Source of the DNA: Flectonema sp. DT1601 | Taxonomy: Eukaryota; Euglenozoa; Diplonemea; Diplonemida; Diplonemidae | Direction: 5' to 3' | Assembly (NCBI GenBank): GCA_964019425.1 | Contig: OZ025852.1 | Coordinates: forward strand, 62,001 to 126,000 | DNA: 64,000 bases | In this document: piece by piece, positions 51,829 to 63,840 of the stretch | Numbering within the stretch: position 1 is the stretch's first letter | Layout of the letters: every line of letters begins with the position of its first letter | Notes under the pieces: model-generated | The model's database searches: none | The model's input: only the letters and a program-made list of their open reading frames with translations | Told to the model about the DNA's origin: nothing | Translations under genes and position numbers: made by a program

Positions 51829-53608
51829 ATTGTTGTACATAGCGACACGTGAATAGACGATACCGTACAACGAGATCTGATCAACGAAAGTTGTAGGTCT
51901 CTTGAAATTATTGCTTACTGCATGTTCAATAACAGTCTGGGAATCTTTTTTTTTTAACTCAATGTTTCTTCTTTTTTTTTTTTAAAAAATTTTTTTTTGT
52001 TTTTTTTTTGTTTTTTTTTTTTTGGAATCTTGGAAGTGCGTGAAATCCACCAGCTTTTCGCAAACCAAACACACACAAAAAAAAAAAAAAAAAAAAAGGG
52101 GGAAAAAATCCCAAGAAAAAAAAAGAATATGCCCTGCTTTGGAGAGTAATAATAAAAAATAAAATAAAAACAATTGCAACACAATTGCATACTGATAAAA
52201 TCGAAAGATAAATTTTCGGTCGCACGATAAAAGGGGAAACAAAGGATAATAGGTTGAGCACATTCATAATAGAAGGAAGCGATTGAGGTGGTGCAATTGC
52301 TTAGACAAAAAAAAAATAAAAAATAAAAATAAAAAAAAACAGAATTAGTAAAGTTATTTTAATTATCATCATATTTAGAGTAGAATAGGTTCAATTACAG
52401 ACAATTGCATTTTTTTTTTTTTTTTTTTAAATTTTTTTTTTTTTTTTTTTTGAACCATCGTTCGATTGAAAAAAAATTTTAAAAAAAAAAAAAAACCTTA
52501 CGCAGGTTTTTTTTTTTTTTTTTTTTCAAGAAAAAAAAAAAATACATGAGAGTAGAATTAGCTAATAATATATTTTAACAGCGGAGGAATAATTAATGAA
52601 GCGGAACAGATTTCATTAAGTAGATCATGTTAGGTAAGTCACCAAACCCACAGCCTCCTGGTACACCAATAGCAGAAGAATGACTGAAAAAAAAAAAAAA
52701 TAATAATAATAAGTCGCAAGTAACCAGTTGAGGATAATGGGTATTAAATTTTTTTTTGATTTATCGAAGTCATACAAAGTCAACCTCTGGAGGAAGCTCA
52801 CGAGATACCAATCATTCGGTAACACAATTCCTACATTCGAGAAGAAACGTAAATAGACCAGACGAAATAGGAGTGTGGGGTCTTTATCGAGTGCTTAAAA
52901 ACACAACGACTCATCACCCCCATGAAAATAGAATTGATTATATCAGCAATTAGACACCCGAAAGGAGACAACGTACCCTGGTTGAAAATCTGAGGTACAT
53001 AAAAATCAAGGAAAAAAAAAATAAAAAAAAAGCATCATAGGTAGCCCATTGGAGATCATAAACGATAATATGTACACCCCCAGAGAGACTACAAACACTC
53101 CATTCAATTAGTAACATAAAAACAAAAAAAAAAAAATGAATACCAATGAACTTGACTAATAAAAAAAACGACGTAAGAAATAAGAAGATTATCCGAAGAA
53201 AAGGTTTTAAAGATCTCACGAGTATTTCATATACAAAATCTCTAACAAGATATGTCGAGGAGGAAGTGCCCTCAATAAATAGTACTTGTTTATTGATTAG
53301 ATTGCTTGTAAGGTATCGAGATCCAGCATTGCCGTTACTAAAGATAAGAAAACACAAATACAGCTGCAGCTGTTCATAAGCTTTGCCTTGATGTTACTCT
53401 TTTTTTTTTTCTTTTTTTTTTTTTCCCCCTAAAAAAATAATGGGAGTAGAAAAAAAAGAAAAGGAAAGCAGTGATTTACAGGAAGGCACTCGTTTTTTTT
53501 TTTTTTTTTTTTGTTTCCCTCCACCTACACTGCCATCCGAATGAGATTTTAATCAACGTAGCTAAGCTACCTTATGGGTACCAAACGATATGTGTTTGAA
53601 GATCTTAT

Positions 53609-53632
53609 TATTATTATTATTATTATTTTTTA
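53609..53632. repeat. TTA trinucleotide microsatellite
   Basis: About eight perfect TTA/ATT units in non-coding DNA. Confidence 0.75.
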
Positions 53633-55256
53633 TTTATTTTTTTTTTGAAAGGTTTATCTGTTTTACCTGCCGACGCACCACTTAGAGGGGCAATCGCTTA
53701 TAGCGTTTCGAAGACAAAAAAAAAAATGAAAAAAATGAAAAAAAAAAAAGAAATAGAAATAACAATAAAGGCTTTTCGCGTAGGACCATTTCCAGGCTGA
53801 CTTTTTGTTGTAAAAAAAATTCAGCCAATCCACCAAAACTAAAATAACAAATTTCAAAAAAAAAAAGAATTGTTGGTAACGAAGGGGGGAAAAAACGGGA
53901 AGGGGTTGAAGAAGCAGAAAAAAAAAAGTGGAAATCAAAAAATTGATCTCTGTCGCATAAATAATATGATATTCAAGCTTAGAAGTTAATAAGTGTGTTG
54001 ACAAATTAAGTTGATTTCTTTTTTTTTAAAAAAATAGGAATCGGAAGTAGATAATTGTACAGCAAAAAAACGTCGAAGCCCAACAAAACGAATAAAAGTG
54101 ATTAACTCTGATAAAAAAACCTGCCTTGACTACTGTTGTTGAAAAAAAAAACAAAACAAAAAAAAAAAAGAAATCTGAAAAAACACTCTACAAAGAGTGG
54201 GATTAAAAATTTTTTTTTTTTGATTTTATAAAAATAACAACAACAGCTTTTTTAACTCATAGGCTTCGAGACTTAACCTTTGTCATCTCTGACCTCTCAT
54301 CATCGAGTATTGGTGTAAAAATAAGTCCGTCGTCCATTGAGACTGAATCACCATTTCAACAGGAGAGAGCGTTGTAGTTGTTGCTGAAGGCTGACTGATA
54401 GTGATGAAGTTGATTGTCAGAAAAAAGAATTGATCTCCTTCGAGAATTCTCTTAGTAAAGAACATCTTTTTTTTTTCTTGGAACATTGAGGTTAAAATTA
54501 ATACTCAAAGGAAAGGACCTAATGAAATACCACTCCTGACTGACTGACGTGCGCCAAGAGTTTTTTTTTTTTTTTTTTTTTTTTTCTTCCATATTATATA
54601 GTATACTTATTTATGAGTTCACTCTTACCTTACGACAAAAAATAAACCCGTCTGTTTACAATTTCTCGCGAATAAGTTATGGAAAGAAGAATAATAAACA
54701 ATAAGAGGTAACTATTTTTTTTTTTTTTTAATTTTTTTTTTTCCCTCTTTTGGTTGGGTTTCTTTCCTAAGACGGAAGAAAAATATTCGTGCGAAGGGAA
54801 AAAAGAAAATAAAAAAAAAAAAAAGAATCGGCCAACTTCACTTTTTTATTTATTTTTAAAGTCAAAAAAGTCAAACTCCCCCCGGAGCTCAACCCATGAC
54901 AAGTGATTGACTATCTAGGCTTACCGCATGCACGAAGCAGGCAGTGTAAGAGACGGCTGATAACGCCAATTATCACCAAGGGAGGGCTATAGTTAAGAAA
55001 CGATCCCTCCTCCTAGTTTGTTTGTTTTGTGTAGCAATAAGTAACATTTTTTTTGCTTAACAAAATTGTCGGAGTTATGTCTTGTTTCCCCCCCATTTCT
55101 GGATTTTATCCCGAAATGAAAAAAAAAAAAAAAAAAAAAAAAAATCAAATTAATTTCCAAGTCGTTAGGACAGTGGAAATTCATATTTTATATAAATATA
55201 CTCAAAAAGAATTGGCTTTATCTTCAACTATACAGAAAATAATGATATAACACTGA

Positions 55257-55369
55257 TTTTTTGTTTGTCACGAAACCGTGAACCAACTTAAACTGATAAA
55301 GCTAAAGGAGGTTTACGTGTACTGCCAACATTCTTTTTCGTTCTTACAATACTTGCTAAATGCAAAAAA
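55257..55369 (+). repeat. Dispersed SINE-like repeat, copy A
   Basis: About 113 bp sharing more than 90% identity with 60270-60387. It begins with TTTTTTGTTTG, includes TCACGAAACCGTGA, and ends in an A-rich stretch. Short length and a 3' A tract fit a retroposed small RNA. This copy's A tail is short. Confidence 0.75.
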
Positions 55370-55641
55370 TAAACATCTTCATGCCAAAATGATCAAAGGG
55401 TGTACACTAAAAAGCGAAACAGAGACCGATGGGACCTGAATATAAAAAAAAAAGATTTTTTTTTTGTGTACCCACTAAATCTTTTCTTCTATTATCAGGT
55501 TGCGCACAAACAAAAAAAATTTGAATGGCCCGTCACCTTTTGATTTTATACTATGCTACTACTATTTTTTTTTTTTTTTTGTTTTTTTTTGAAAACTCCT
55601 GTTCTTACTTTTTGTTGACGCTTAAATGTTCAGCAAAAACA

Positions 55642-55935
55642 ATGAAAAGTGAAGCTAACAAATTGGTTGAAGGGAAACATTGGAAAAAAAAAAGGAAAAA
55701 AAAAGAAATCAAGACAAATATGCCTCACCTTGTTTCTCCCCTACATCAGACAAGGATTTTTTTGATGATCAGCCGAATTAGTGTTGGCAAAACTGGATAT
55801 AAAAGAGAAGTTATCTGTATTGGTTGCTTAAAAAAATGTTTCAAACTTAGAAAAAGACAATCTTGGAAAGGCTGGGGTGGCGGTGACATACCTTTTGAAT
55901 TTCACGTTCATCGATGCCAACCCCATTCTTTTTAA
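55642..55935 (+). CDS. Weak plus-strand candidate with Cys/His residues
   Basis: 97 codons from an ATG that follows a fair acceptor (CTTAAATGTTCAG, 8 nt upstream). The second half contains ICIGCLKKC and FHVHRC, a possible metal site, and a Trp-Gly patch. The middle is Lys-rich from an A run and may hide an intron. It is on the opposite strand to the array. No family recognised; chance cannot be excluded. Confidence 0.25.
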   Translation: MKSEANKLVEGKHWKKKRKKKEIKTNMPHLVSPLHQTRIFLMISRISVGKTGYKREVICIGCLKKCFKLRKRQSWKGWGGGDIPFEFHVHRCQPHSF

Positions 55936-56882
55936 AAAAAAAAAACGAAAACCAGATTTTTTTTTTTGTCTTAATCTTGATGTCGAATAGAAGAATAGAA
56001 GGGAAAAGGAATGTTCTTGGGCAAATTCTGTTACAGAAAAAACTCAAATCATATGTGGGAAAATGTAAAAGGAAAAAGGGGGGAAAAAGAAAGACTAGTT
56101 TGTTGGATTCTCGTCAATAACAGGAATTACATTGCCGGTTTGAATCGAGTCCCTTAACTGTAAGTCAGAAAAAAAGATGGAAGGACAAGAATGTATGCTC
56201 TCACAGTCCACTTTACCTAAACCGGTTTCTTTTTATTTGACTGCTGAAAACCTACGAAAAATAGAGTTACAAAAATAAGGGGGAGAAAATAGACAAGGAC
56301 AAGAAATTTCAAAAGAAGCGCTCTGTGGCAGAAAGTAATCGTTGCAAAAAAATGAATATTTCTCAGGTGCGAATAAATGACTAAAGAAAAAAGTGCGAAA
56401 AAAAAAAAAAAGAATAGTAGAAACACGTAGATAGGTGTTCGAAGCGAACCACTCAGCAGCGACAAGAGTTACATTGTCCTTCACGGAAATAAGTCATCAA
56501 AAAAAAAAAAAAAAGAATGAAAAAAATACTTTTAATACATTTTTTTTTTTCTCTAACCATAGAATCATCGAACAATAAGGATCGCTAAAAAAAAGCTTAG
56601 AAAAAAAAAACAATGCTAGAAATAGAATCAAATTTCATCAAAAATTCATTCATCCCAACTAACATACAGAGAAAGATTACAAATAGACTCAAAGGGGGGT
56701 TAACTGTTTGTTTTTATAATATTATTATTTAAAATACAAAGGTACAGTGACTTGGATCATTCATATGAATACCCCTACACAATGAGACGATATACCGTGA
56801 CGAAATAAAAAAATAAAACTAAATTAATAAAACTCGCAACAACAACAAAAAAAAAAACACCCCCTCCAAACGTAAAACAGTC

Positions 56883-57140
56883 TTATGCATCGTTCTCAGG
56901 ATAATAAACAAAGAATATAGCAACTACACTCTCGCGTAGCATGCGATGCTCATTTTCCTTTTGAACGGATAACTCTCTCAGAGAGTGGCAACGGGTAGGC
57001 GGGAAGGAAAAAAAAAAAAAAAGAAGAAAAAGAAGAAAAAAAATAACGAAACGTCCATTATCACCCCCAATAAAGGAGTCTCCACTAAATAGCTCGCAAA
57101 AACAATAGGAAGATCTCAGAAAAATGACATAGAATGCCAT
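56883..57140 (-). CDS. Weak minus-strand candidate
   Basis: 85 codons from ATG 57140, two bases after an acceptor-like ATTTGTTCAG. It begins hydrophobic (MAFYVIFLRSSYCFCELF), has a Phe-rich middle from a T-rich tract, and a protein-like end (TRCHSLRELSVQKENEHRML). The T-rich middle may be an intron or show that the frame is chance. No family recognised. Confidence 0.22.
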   Translation of the reverse strand: MAFYVIFLRSSYCFCELFSGDSFIGGDNGRFVIFFLLFLLFFFFSFPPTRCHSLRELSVQKENEHRMLRESVVAIFFVYYPENDA

Positions 57141-58210
57141 TACTGAACAAATGCTATAAATCAATCCCTTAACAAAATTGCCGACTAAGAAGAAATTTAA
57201 AAAAAAAAAAAAAGTAAAGTACTTTTACTATAAGCTTTTTTCATGCTTGTTTTTTTTTCTTAAAAAAAAAAAGAAGGGGGAAAAAAAAAGCTGACAAGCC
57301 TATCCTTTTGTTGTTTTGTACCTTTTTTTTTTCTTTTTTTTTTTTTTTTTTTTTTCCTTTTATACTGACGAAGTCGGAGATGAATACTGCAAAACGTTTT
57401 CAGATTGTGCTGTCACGTTTACAAACGTGATCAACGAAGGATCATCTTATAGGTTCCTTTTGTGTTATAAAAAGTTATCGGTAATCACGTCTACGACAAC
57501 ATGTCTCAGCTATGCATACACGAGGTGAAACTTTGACAATGTAAAAATAGTAACAACTTTAGGGTATTAATACAAAAAATTAATATCAAGTACTTGACTG
57601 AAAAAAAGAAAAATTGTAGTTGTTAATCAAAGAAAATTACGTTTATGCATACACGGGGAATAAAAAGATGGAGTGAAATTGAAATTTTAAAAAACCCGAT
57701 TTGTAAAATCTGTTTGGCGCTGATACACACAATATAAGCAGGGTCAAAGGATCGCTAGCAGTTTTTTATTTGCTTTTTTTTTTTTCATAAATGCAACAAA
57801 CATATAACCTTTTCTTGATAACCACAGCCTACACAAACCTCACTACATACTGTGAGATTCTCTAACCGAGGTGGACTTGTTACCGGAAGCATTCCTACGG
57901 AATCCTGGTATGCAATATTTATGTCTTGTTAGAAAAGTATATTCACAAAGTCCTGAGAGGGACTTAAGTTAAAAGTTTGAATTGGCCGTGAAAATGGTCC
58001 CGAAGCTATCTATGAAATGGCGAGTCAGAACACAAAAAAAATAATAATTTTTCACCTTCACTGTGAGTTTACGTGAAGACAATTAAAATTAATAAATAAT
58101 AAATAATAATAAATAGTAGCGTACAAAAGCTCTTCATGCATACAAAAGGTTCTGTTATTTTTTTTCTTATTAGTTTTTCTTAAAGATACAAAAGGATACT
58201 TCCTATCAAG

Positions 58211-58232
58211 GACCTTCACGAATATACGTGAA
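58211..58232. other. Perfect hairpin
   Basis: 8-bp stem CCTTCACG / CGTGAAGG with a six-base loop in AT-rich DNA. Role unknown. Confidence 0.6.
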
Positions 58233-59161
58233 GGCCACAGTAGTAGTGGATTGCTGCATTTTTTTTTTTTTTTTTTTTTTTTGCATACAATGCACGGATG
58301 ACCAGGGCACAACATGAATTTATTTTGTTGAGTACCTTTAATTCTTTTTTTAAAATACGGGAAATCAGAATTAAAAAAAACGTCTCCTCATCTTTCAGGA
58401 AAAAATAAGCAACATGAATGCGTTGTACTCCTTCGCTTATCTGAATCCGGGTCTTTTTGTCTCGACAGTTCTTTTTTTTTGTTTGTTTTTTTTTTTTGTT
58501 TTTTTGTTGAATAGTTAAGTTATTTGAGATGTAAAAAAAAACAAAAAAACAAAAAAAAAAAAAAAAACGCAAAGAAAAGAGAGAGTGAAAGAAACAAAAT
58601 AACAATAATAATAATAAAGGCCGGTCGCAAAAAAAAGTGATAATTTTGGCCAGTATCAAAAACAGGGACCAATTTTTGATGATGTATGCAGAAGATAACA
58701 AGAAGACTTTATTGTCTACGGAAATGAATTTACATAAATCAGACATAAGGGTATTTCTGATCAGAATAAGCTGTCAGTTTTACTTTAAAAAATTCACTCT
58801 TTCGTAATTCCGTTACAAACCACATAGTTCGCAACGCGAAAAAAGAAAAAAAAAAAGCTGCACTTTTGGCAGGGTAGGTTAACGAGGTAGTCTACAACAA
58901 CACAATGAAATAACCTTTTGAAACATCAAGCTAAGGATACTACTGTGATGTGTGAGTTGAGTAGTTCTGTTTTACTTTCTTACTTTCGGTTGGAAACTTC
59001 TTGTTTGTTTTTTTTTTTTTTTTTTTTTCCCCCTCTCAAAATCTCACTTTTATCCCAAAAAGGGTAATCTTGGAATTGAGAGAGACAGAGTCGAGAAAGA
59101 AAAAATTAAAATGGGTGGGCTGATTAGTTTGGCAGGACTGAGGAACTAGCACAGCATGGGT

Positions 59162-59615
59162 ACCCTGCGCGTGTTCGTTGATACCGTCCGCCGTCCATGT
59201 TGTTTGAGGGTATTAAGATTTGGTACCTTGACAGCAACAAAGAGGTGAGGAAAAAGTTAATTTAAACAAAAAAAAAGAAAACATATCGTGTTAGTGATTG
59301 GATATTTCATGTTTTAGTTTCTTTTTTTTTTATTTTTCTACTTTTTTTTATTTTTTTTTTTCCCTCTTCGCAAATAGTCCAACAAGTATTGAATGCTGTG
59401 GACTCGCTTTTTAATTTTTTTTTTTTTTTTTTTTTTTTTCTCCACAAAACGGAAGCAGAAGCGAGACTTTACAGTTCAAAAAAAAAAAAAAAAAAAAAAA
59501 ATTACTGTGTGCAGTTAAAAGGCACTAGATTCACTTATAAAAGTAGCCAGGGTATCAGTAGGTTGGACACAGCCACTATCCAGAAGAACATGTTGTCTTC
59601 CTTGAAGTTTGGCTG
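59162..59615 (+). CDS. Possible spliced small plus-strand gene
   Basis: Two islands of ordinary sequence surrounded by homopolymers. The first gives MGTLRVFVDTVRRPCCLR and then a possible GTATTA donor; the second, after TGTGTGCAG, gives LKGTRFTYKSSQGISRL then a TGA-terminated end (MLSSLKFG). Joining them in phase 0 makes about 50 codons. The exact introns are uncertain (another donor, AG|GTGAGG, also fits). No family recognised. It may be a small real gene or coincidence. Confidence 0.2.
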
Positions 59616-60269
59616 ACTGGAAACCACAAAGAATAAATAGGTACTTATTGTCAAGCAATTATGGGACGTAATTAGGCTTTAATTTAAAAAAATAAATTCT
59701 CTCAGAAAAAGAATTCGTCTCACTGGTAAACCACATAAGAGAGAATCTGGTCTCACAAGTGTGGTGTTCAACCTATCTATTACTAGTGGGGCGGGTGGAG
59801 ATGTTATTGTTTTTTGTTTTCTTTTTTTTTTGCTTTTTTTTGTATTTTTTTTAAAAATTAAGTGGCATAAATGGTTTTTTCCGAGCAAAGCATAAAAAAT
59901 CCAACCAAATATACTAGTGGTCGCATAGCATCTAGTAGTAGTAGATTACGGGGCTTTCTTTTTTTTTTTTTTTTCTTTTTTTTCCTACATTTTGTAAAAA
60001 AAGAAAAAACATCGTTTCCTTTCCCAGATGGAAAAGACAAAAGGTAAAGAAGAATTCGTCATTTCCTTGGATATTTTTAAAACTGAAGTAGCATAAATAA
60101 ACGAAGTTCGTCAAGACCAGTCTTCAGCCACTTCCGATGTTTAACTTCAGCCGATGGCTTTGATTTAGCGGAGCGGGTGACAAGTAATTCTTTTCCCAGC
60201 GGCAACATCTAGTTGTCAGGTGTTTAATAAATTAATTTGGTGAGAATGAGAACGAGAATGATGTTTCTG

Positions 60270-60387
60270 TTTTTTGTTTGTGTCACGAAACCGTGAAACC
60301 AACTTAAACTGATAAACCTAAAGGAGGTTTGCGTGTGCTGCCAACATTCTTTTTCGTTCTTACAATACTTGTTGAATGCAAAAAAAA
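60270..60387 (+). repeat. Dispersed SINE-like repeat, copy B
   Basis: The second copy of the element at 55257-55369, in the same orientation. It ends in a run of about 24 A, continuing to about 60404, as a retroposed RNA would. It includes AAACCT-AAAGG-AGGTTT, a 6-bp stem that is disrupted in copy A. Confidence 0.78.
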
Positions 60388-62211
60388 AAAAAAAAAAAAA
60401 AAAATGGTAGATAGAAATAAGGCAGGCTGTTTTACAAATTATGAGACGGAAGCAAAAAGCTGGTTAGTAACTTTTATAAAACCGAGGAAAAAAAAAAAGA
60501 AACTACAAGCAGGGATTCGCTTTTCACATACAGTATCTGTTAGTATCTGTTGTTCGATAGAAAAAAATAACACAATCTTTTTTTTTTTTTTTTTTTTTTT
60601 TTCGGAATCTATACAGCACAATTACGAATACGGTTGTATCCTCCGAAAAAAAGAAAAAAAGAGATTTCACGGTTCGAATAAATCGAGTACGGTTATAAAA
60701 AAAAAAAAAAAAAAAATCTCAAAAACCCCCAAGAAAGACAACTCGAGACAGTGATGAGGTTTAAATTATAAAACTAATGAGGAGAAACTCCAACCAACAA
60801 GACGTCAAGCCATATACCCTGAATAATAAATATAGAGGAATATGGCAATGTAAGTACGAACAACAATGATAGAAAAGGGGGGAAAACGAAACATTATTTG
60901 GAAGCAACACAAAATTCACTACCCGATTAGAACAGATATAAACACTATCACAAATGGCAAAAATGGCAAAAAAAAAAAAGGCTAAAAAATAATGAGCTTT
61001 TCTTTATTTTTTTTGTTTTTTTTTGATAAAAACGTATGAATAACAATGCAATAAGAAAGAAATCAAATGACCTGAGTTAGTTCCTGGTTTGCTTTGTTTT
61101 TTTCTTTTTTTTTGCTCGTGTAACAAAAGAAACACATCACACGAAACAAATAAACAAGCCTGTCCCTAAGCAGTAAAAGTTATCATAAAGCCATGCTAAC
61201 CACAGTGAATGTTGACTCCACTAGGAAAAGCCTAACTCAGTGTAGCTGCCGAGGGAACAGATTTTTCACCAGAGGAGTTTTTTTAATTTTATCGAAGCCA
61301 GGGAAAAGCTCTCAGAAAAGAAAACAATTCTTCTACCATGAGAGCTTCCATTGGCGAGAAGAGATGTAAAAACCAAACTTATCTTTTAGAGAGTTTTTTT
61401 TTTTTTTTTTTTTTTTCCAAGAATGAAAATCATATGTCAATAGATTACACAGATATCACTCAGGATTCCCTCACCAGGTAAAGTTAATTATTAAACCTAG
61501 TAAGGATCACTCAGAGGTTTTTAAGTATTAAGCAACCTTTTTTAAAAAAAAAAAAATTTAGAAAAAAAATTATAAAAAAAAAAAATAGATAGCGTCTGAT
61601 GGAATAAGCGCACTGACATCATTGGCGGCACTGCAACAAGAAGCTGCACCTTGTGATACTTGTCAGTGACTGAAGAATAAAAAAAGAAATTATAAAAGCG
61701 CACCATAAAGCACGCGCAGTAACCACAGCTGAAAAAGTTAAGTGTACCAGTTCAGATATGCATCTGTATCGTTTTTGAGGTCTGCAACTCATACAGTGAC
61801 TAGCAGTGGCATTAATGTCGCTAAAAGGCTGACAGAAATACCCCAGTGAAAGGAGACTTTAAAGGAATAAGGAAAAGATATAAAGCATCCAGCCTAACTT
61901 GGAAGGAAATTGCCTACTGCGAAACAAGGCAGACGCAAAAGCGAACTGCTTCAAATAGACATAACTCCTCAGCTAAGGTGACAACGGAAGAAGAAAGAAA
62001 ATTTAATAGTTTTTTTATTTTAAAAAAAATAGTAAACAGTAAAACTCGGTGGGGCCCAAAAATTATAACAAAATAAAATATGAATAAAAGAAAATTGAAC
62101 CAAAAAGAAATATTTAATTCGCAACATCAAAATCATTCATCTACATTTATTTTTTTATTTTTTTTTTGCACTCACTGCATAAAGCAACGCTCGACAGCAT
62201 ACAAAATAAAT

Positions 62212-62246
62212 ATTTTTTTTGTTTTTTGTTTTTTGTTTTTTGTTTT
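62212..62246. repeat. TTTTTTG minisatellite
   Basis: About five units of a 7-base repeat, in non-coding DNA. Confidence 0.8.
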
Positions 62247-62286
62247 CTAAAACTCACCGAGGCATTCTTAGCATCCGTTAAGATTT

Positions 62287-62324
<38 letters not shown>

Positions 62325-62377
62325 AACTGAAATCGGGGGAAAAAACCGACAACAAGATATGAATCTCAATTGCGTTG

Positions 62378-62408
<31 letters not shown>

Positions 62409-62638
62409 TTCACAGTAATATTGTTCATAATTGTCAATAAAAAAAAAAAAAACCATAAATAAAATAAACAACAATAAAAAAGTAAAAATGAAAAACACAG
62501 CAAAAAACCTCCACAACACGGGGGAAAATACTGCAAGAACTCTCAAGTTAACTCAGGAATGACATTTTTTTTTTTTTTTTTCTCTTTTTTTGCATTGTAT
62601 AGTTATGCAAGTAAACAACCAGGGATAACTACCCTGGA

Positions 62639-62662
62639 AAGCTGCACTCTATTGTGCAGCTT
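62639..62662. other. Perfect hairpin
   Basis: 9-bp stem AAGCTGCAC / GTGCAGCTT with a six-base loop. Possible small structured RNA or transcription/processing signal; unknown. Confidence 0.6.
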
Positions 62663-63316
62663 GCATTGTATCATGTAGACAAAAAGCAAATGTTGATTTG
62701 ACACTTGTTAAAGATACAGTGAACTGCACAGTAATGACAGTGGAGATATTTTCTCTCTCGTCCATTATGTATTGCCTGAAAAAAATAAACGTCGTCAGCC
62801 CTGTTATATGAAATTATACGGAAAAAAAAAAAAAATAAAAAAAAATAAAAATTTCGACATACTTCACTTATCATTAATACATAGATAGCAAAGTTATTCA
62901 CATATATATATATTGTTGCATAAACGGAAAAAAATAAAAAATAATAATAAATCTGCAACTTAAAAAACCGTTCATGACGGCAGACGCATAAGGGTATCGG
63001 GTTTAAAATAATAAAACATTAAATAGGATACGAAATTAATTATTTTTTACTTATGTGATTACTCAACCTATTGTATTATACCCCCCCCCGAACTTAGATC
63101 AGCCTTAGCAGAGAATCACAAAATAATTTTTTTTTTTTTTTTCCCTATAGATAACAAGTGCGAAATTCAAAATAGTCCACTGCTTTTATTCTTTTTTTTT
63201 CCCTACTGCTGTAGCTTGATTTTATTTTGAAATAAAAGAGTTTCGTAGGGTTAAGTAATAAAGCGATTAAGATGTTGATGCACAACAAAAAAAAAAAAAA
63301 ATAACTATTGATTTAA

Positions 63317-63432
63317 TGAAAATCAGATAGTCTGATTTTCACGCGTGGGTGGGTTTTTACCGAGTGTTTACCTCACGAGCGAAGCGAGCGGGGTAATGAA
63401 ACGAGGTAAAAACCCATCCACAAGTGAAAATC
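63317..63432. mobile_element. Inverted-repeat element, MITE-like
   Basis: A perfect 11-bp inverted repeat (63317-63327 / 63331-63341) overlaps a longer one: 28-base arms at 63334-63361 and 63405-63432, which match at 25 of 28 positions. The 43-base centre is GC-richer and contains GAGCGAAGCGAGC. This resembles a short non-autonomous DNA transposon or a structured repeat; no transposase is seen in the window and target-site duplications were not identified. Confidence 0.5.
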
Positions 63433-63516
63433 TGTATCTGATTTTGCATCTAAAAACCGTCGTTTTTATTTTACGATAGGAGGCTTCGAAGGGAAAATTT
63501 TTCAGTGGTCCATCCT

Positions 63517-63583
63517 GCATCCTTCGGATGCTGCTTCGGAGCACTCAGCTGCTCCACAGGCAAGGTCTCTCTAATTTCTTGCC
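63517..63583. other. Cluster of three short hairpins
   Basis: Three consecutive stems of 6 bp: GCATCC-TTC-GGATGC (63517-63531), GGAGCA-CTCAGC-TGCTCC (63538-63555) and GGCAAG / CTTGCC (63559-63583). A structured RNA or the body of a repeat that includes the neighbouring inverted-repeat element. A minus frame of 76 codons overlaps it and is probably chance. Confidence 0.45.
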
Positions 63584-63809
63584 CCAATAATGAGCCCCCG
63601 GTAAAAAAATGTTGAGTATAGCTGCCCACATTCAACAAGATATTGGTAAGAAAAATTCTCTCGGAGCCCAGGGGTGAAATAACGTACTTTCTGATTTTCA
63701 CTGCAAGCGTAAATTTTCCCTAAGAAGCCAAGATAGAGTAAAATAAAATAAAATAAAATATTACTGCCTGATGAGTAGTAAAAAATAGCTGGTATATCAG
63801 TTTCCCAAT

Positions 63810-63840
<31 letters not shown>

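Larger units (their letters stand above)
50996..55641. other. Gene-poor region right of the array
   Basis: The minus-strand array stops here. The leader of the zinc-knuckle gene lies at its left end. The rest is A/T-run DNA with a GC-richer hairpin at 51802-51828. Two plus frames look weakly protein-like: 52756-52953 (starts TTG) and 53146-53379 (starts ATG, 77 codons, basic). Neither has a recognised domain and both are left out as genes. A minus frame at 54283-54486 is split by an acceptor-like TCAGTCAG, leaving only MVIQSQWTTDLF and a few residues more. Confidence 0.4.
55936..60269. other. Gene-poor region
   Basis: A/T-run DNA. A minus candidate and a possible plus-strand spliced candidate are listed separately. 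A perfect TCACGTTT-AC-AAACGTGA inverted repeat is at 57405-57422. Other frames are translations of homopolymers. Confidence 0.4.
60388..63316. other. Gene-poor region
   Basis: A/T-run DNA with a TTTTTTG minisatellite near 62212-62246 and a perfect hairpin at 62639-62662. A frame at 61846-62076 starts with GTG and has no family. Nothing convincing. Confidence 0.4.

Noticed and set aside
58216-58746. 176-codon minus frame
   Set aside because: Mostly Phe, Leu and Lys from T and A runs, without domain or codon pattern of the supported genes.
60640-60700. GGTTCGAAT phrase resembling a tRNA T-loop
   Set aside because: No matching acceptor stem, D arm or anticodon arm around it.
61846-62076. 76-codon plus frame rich in Lys and Thr
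   Set aside because: GTG start, no acceptor or domain, sits in AT-rich DNA.
63471-63701. 76-codon minus frame across the hairpin cluster
   Set aside because: Starts within a structured repeat and shows no domain; overlap with palindromes makes chance more likely.
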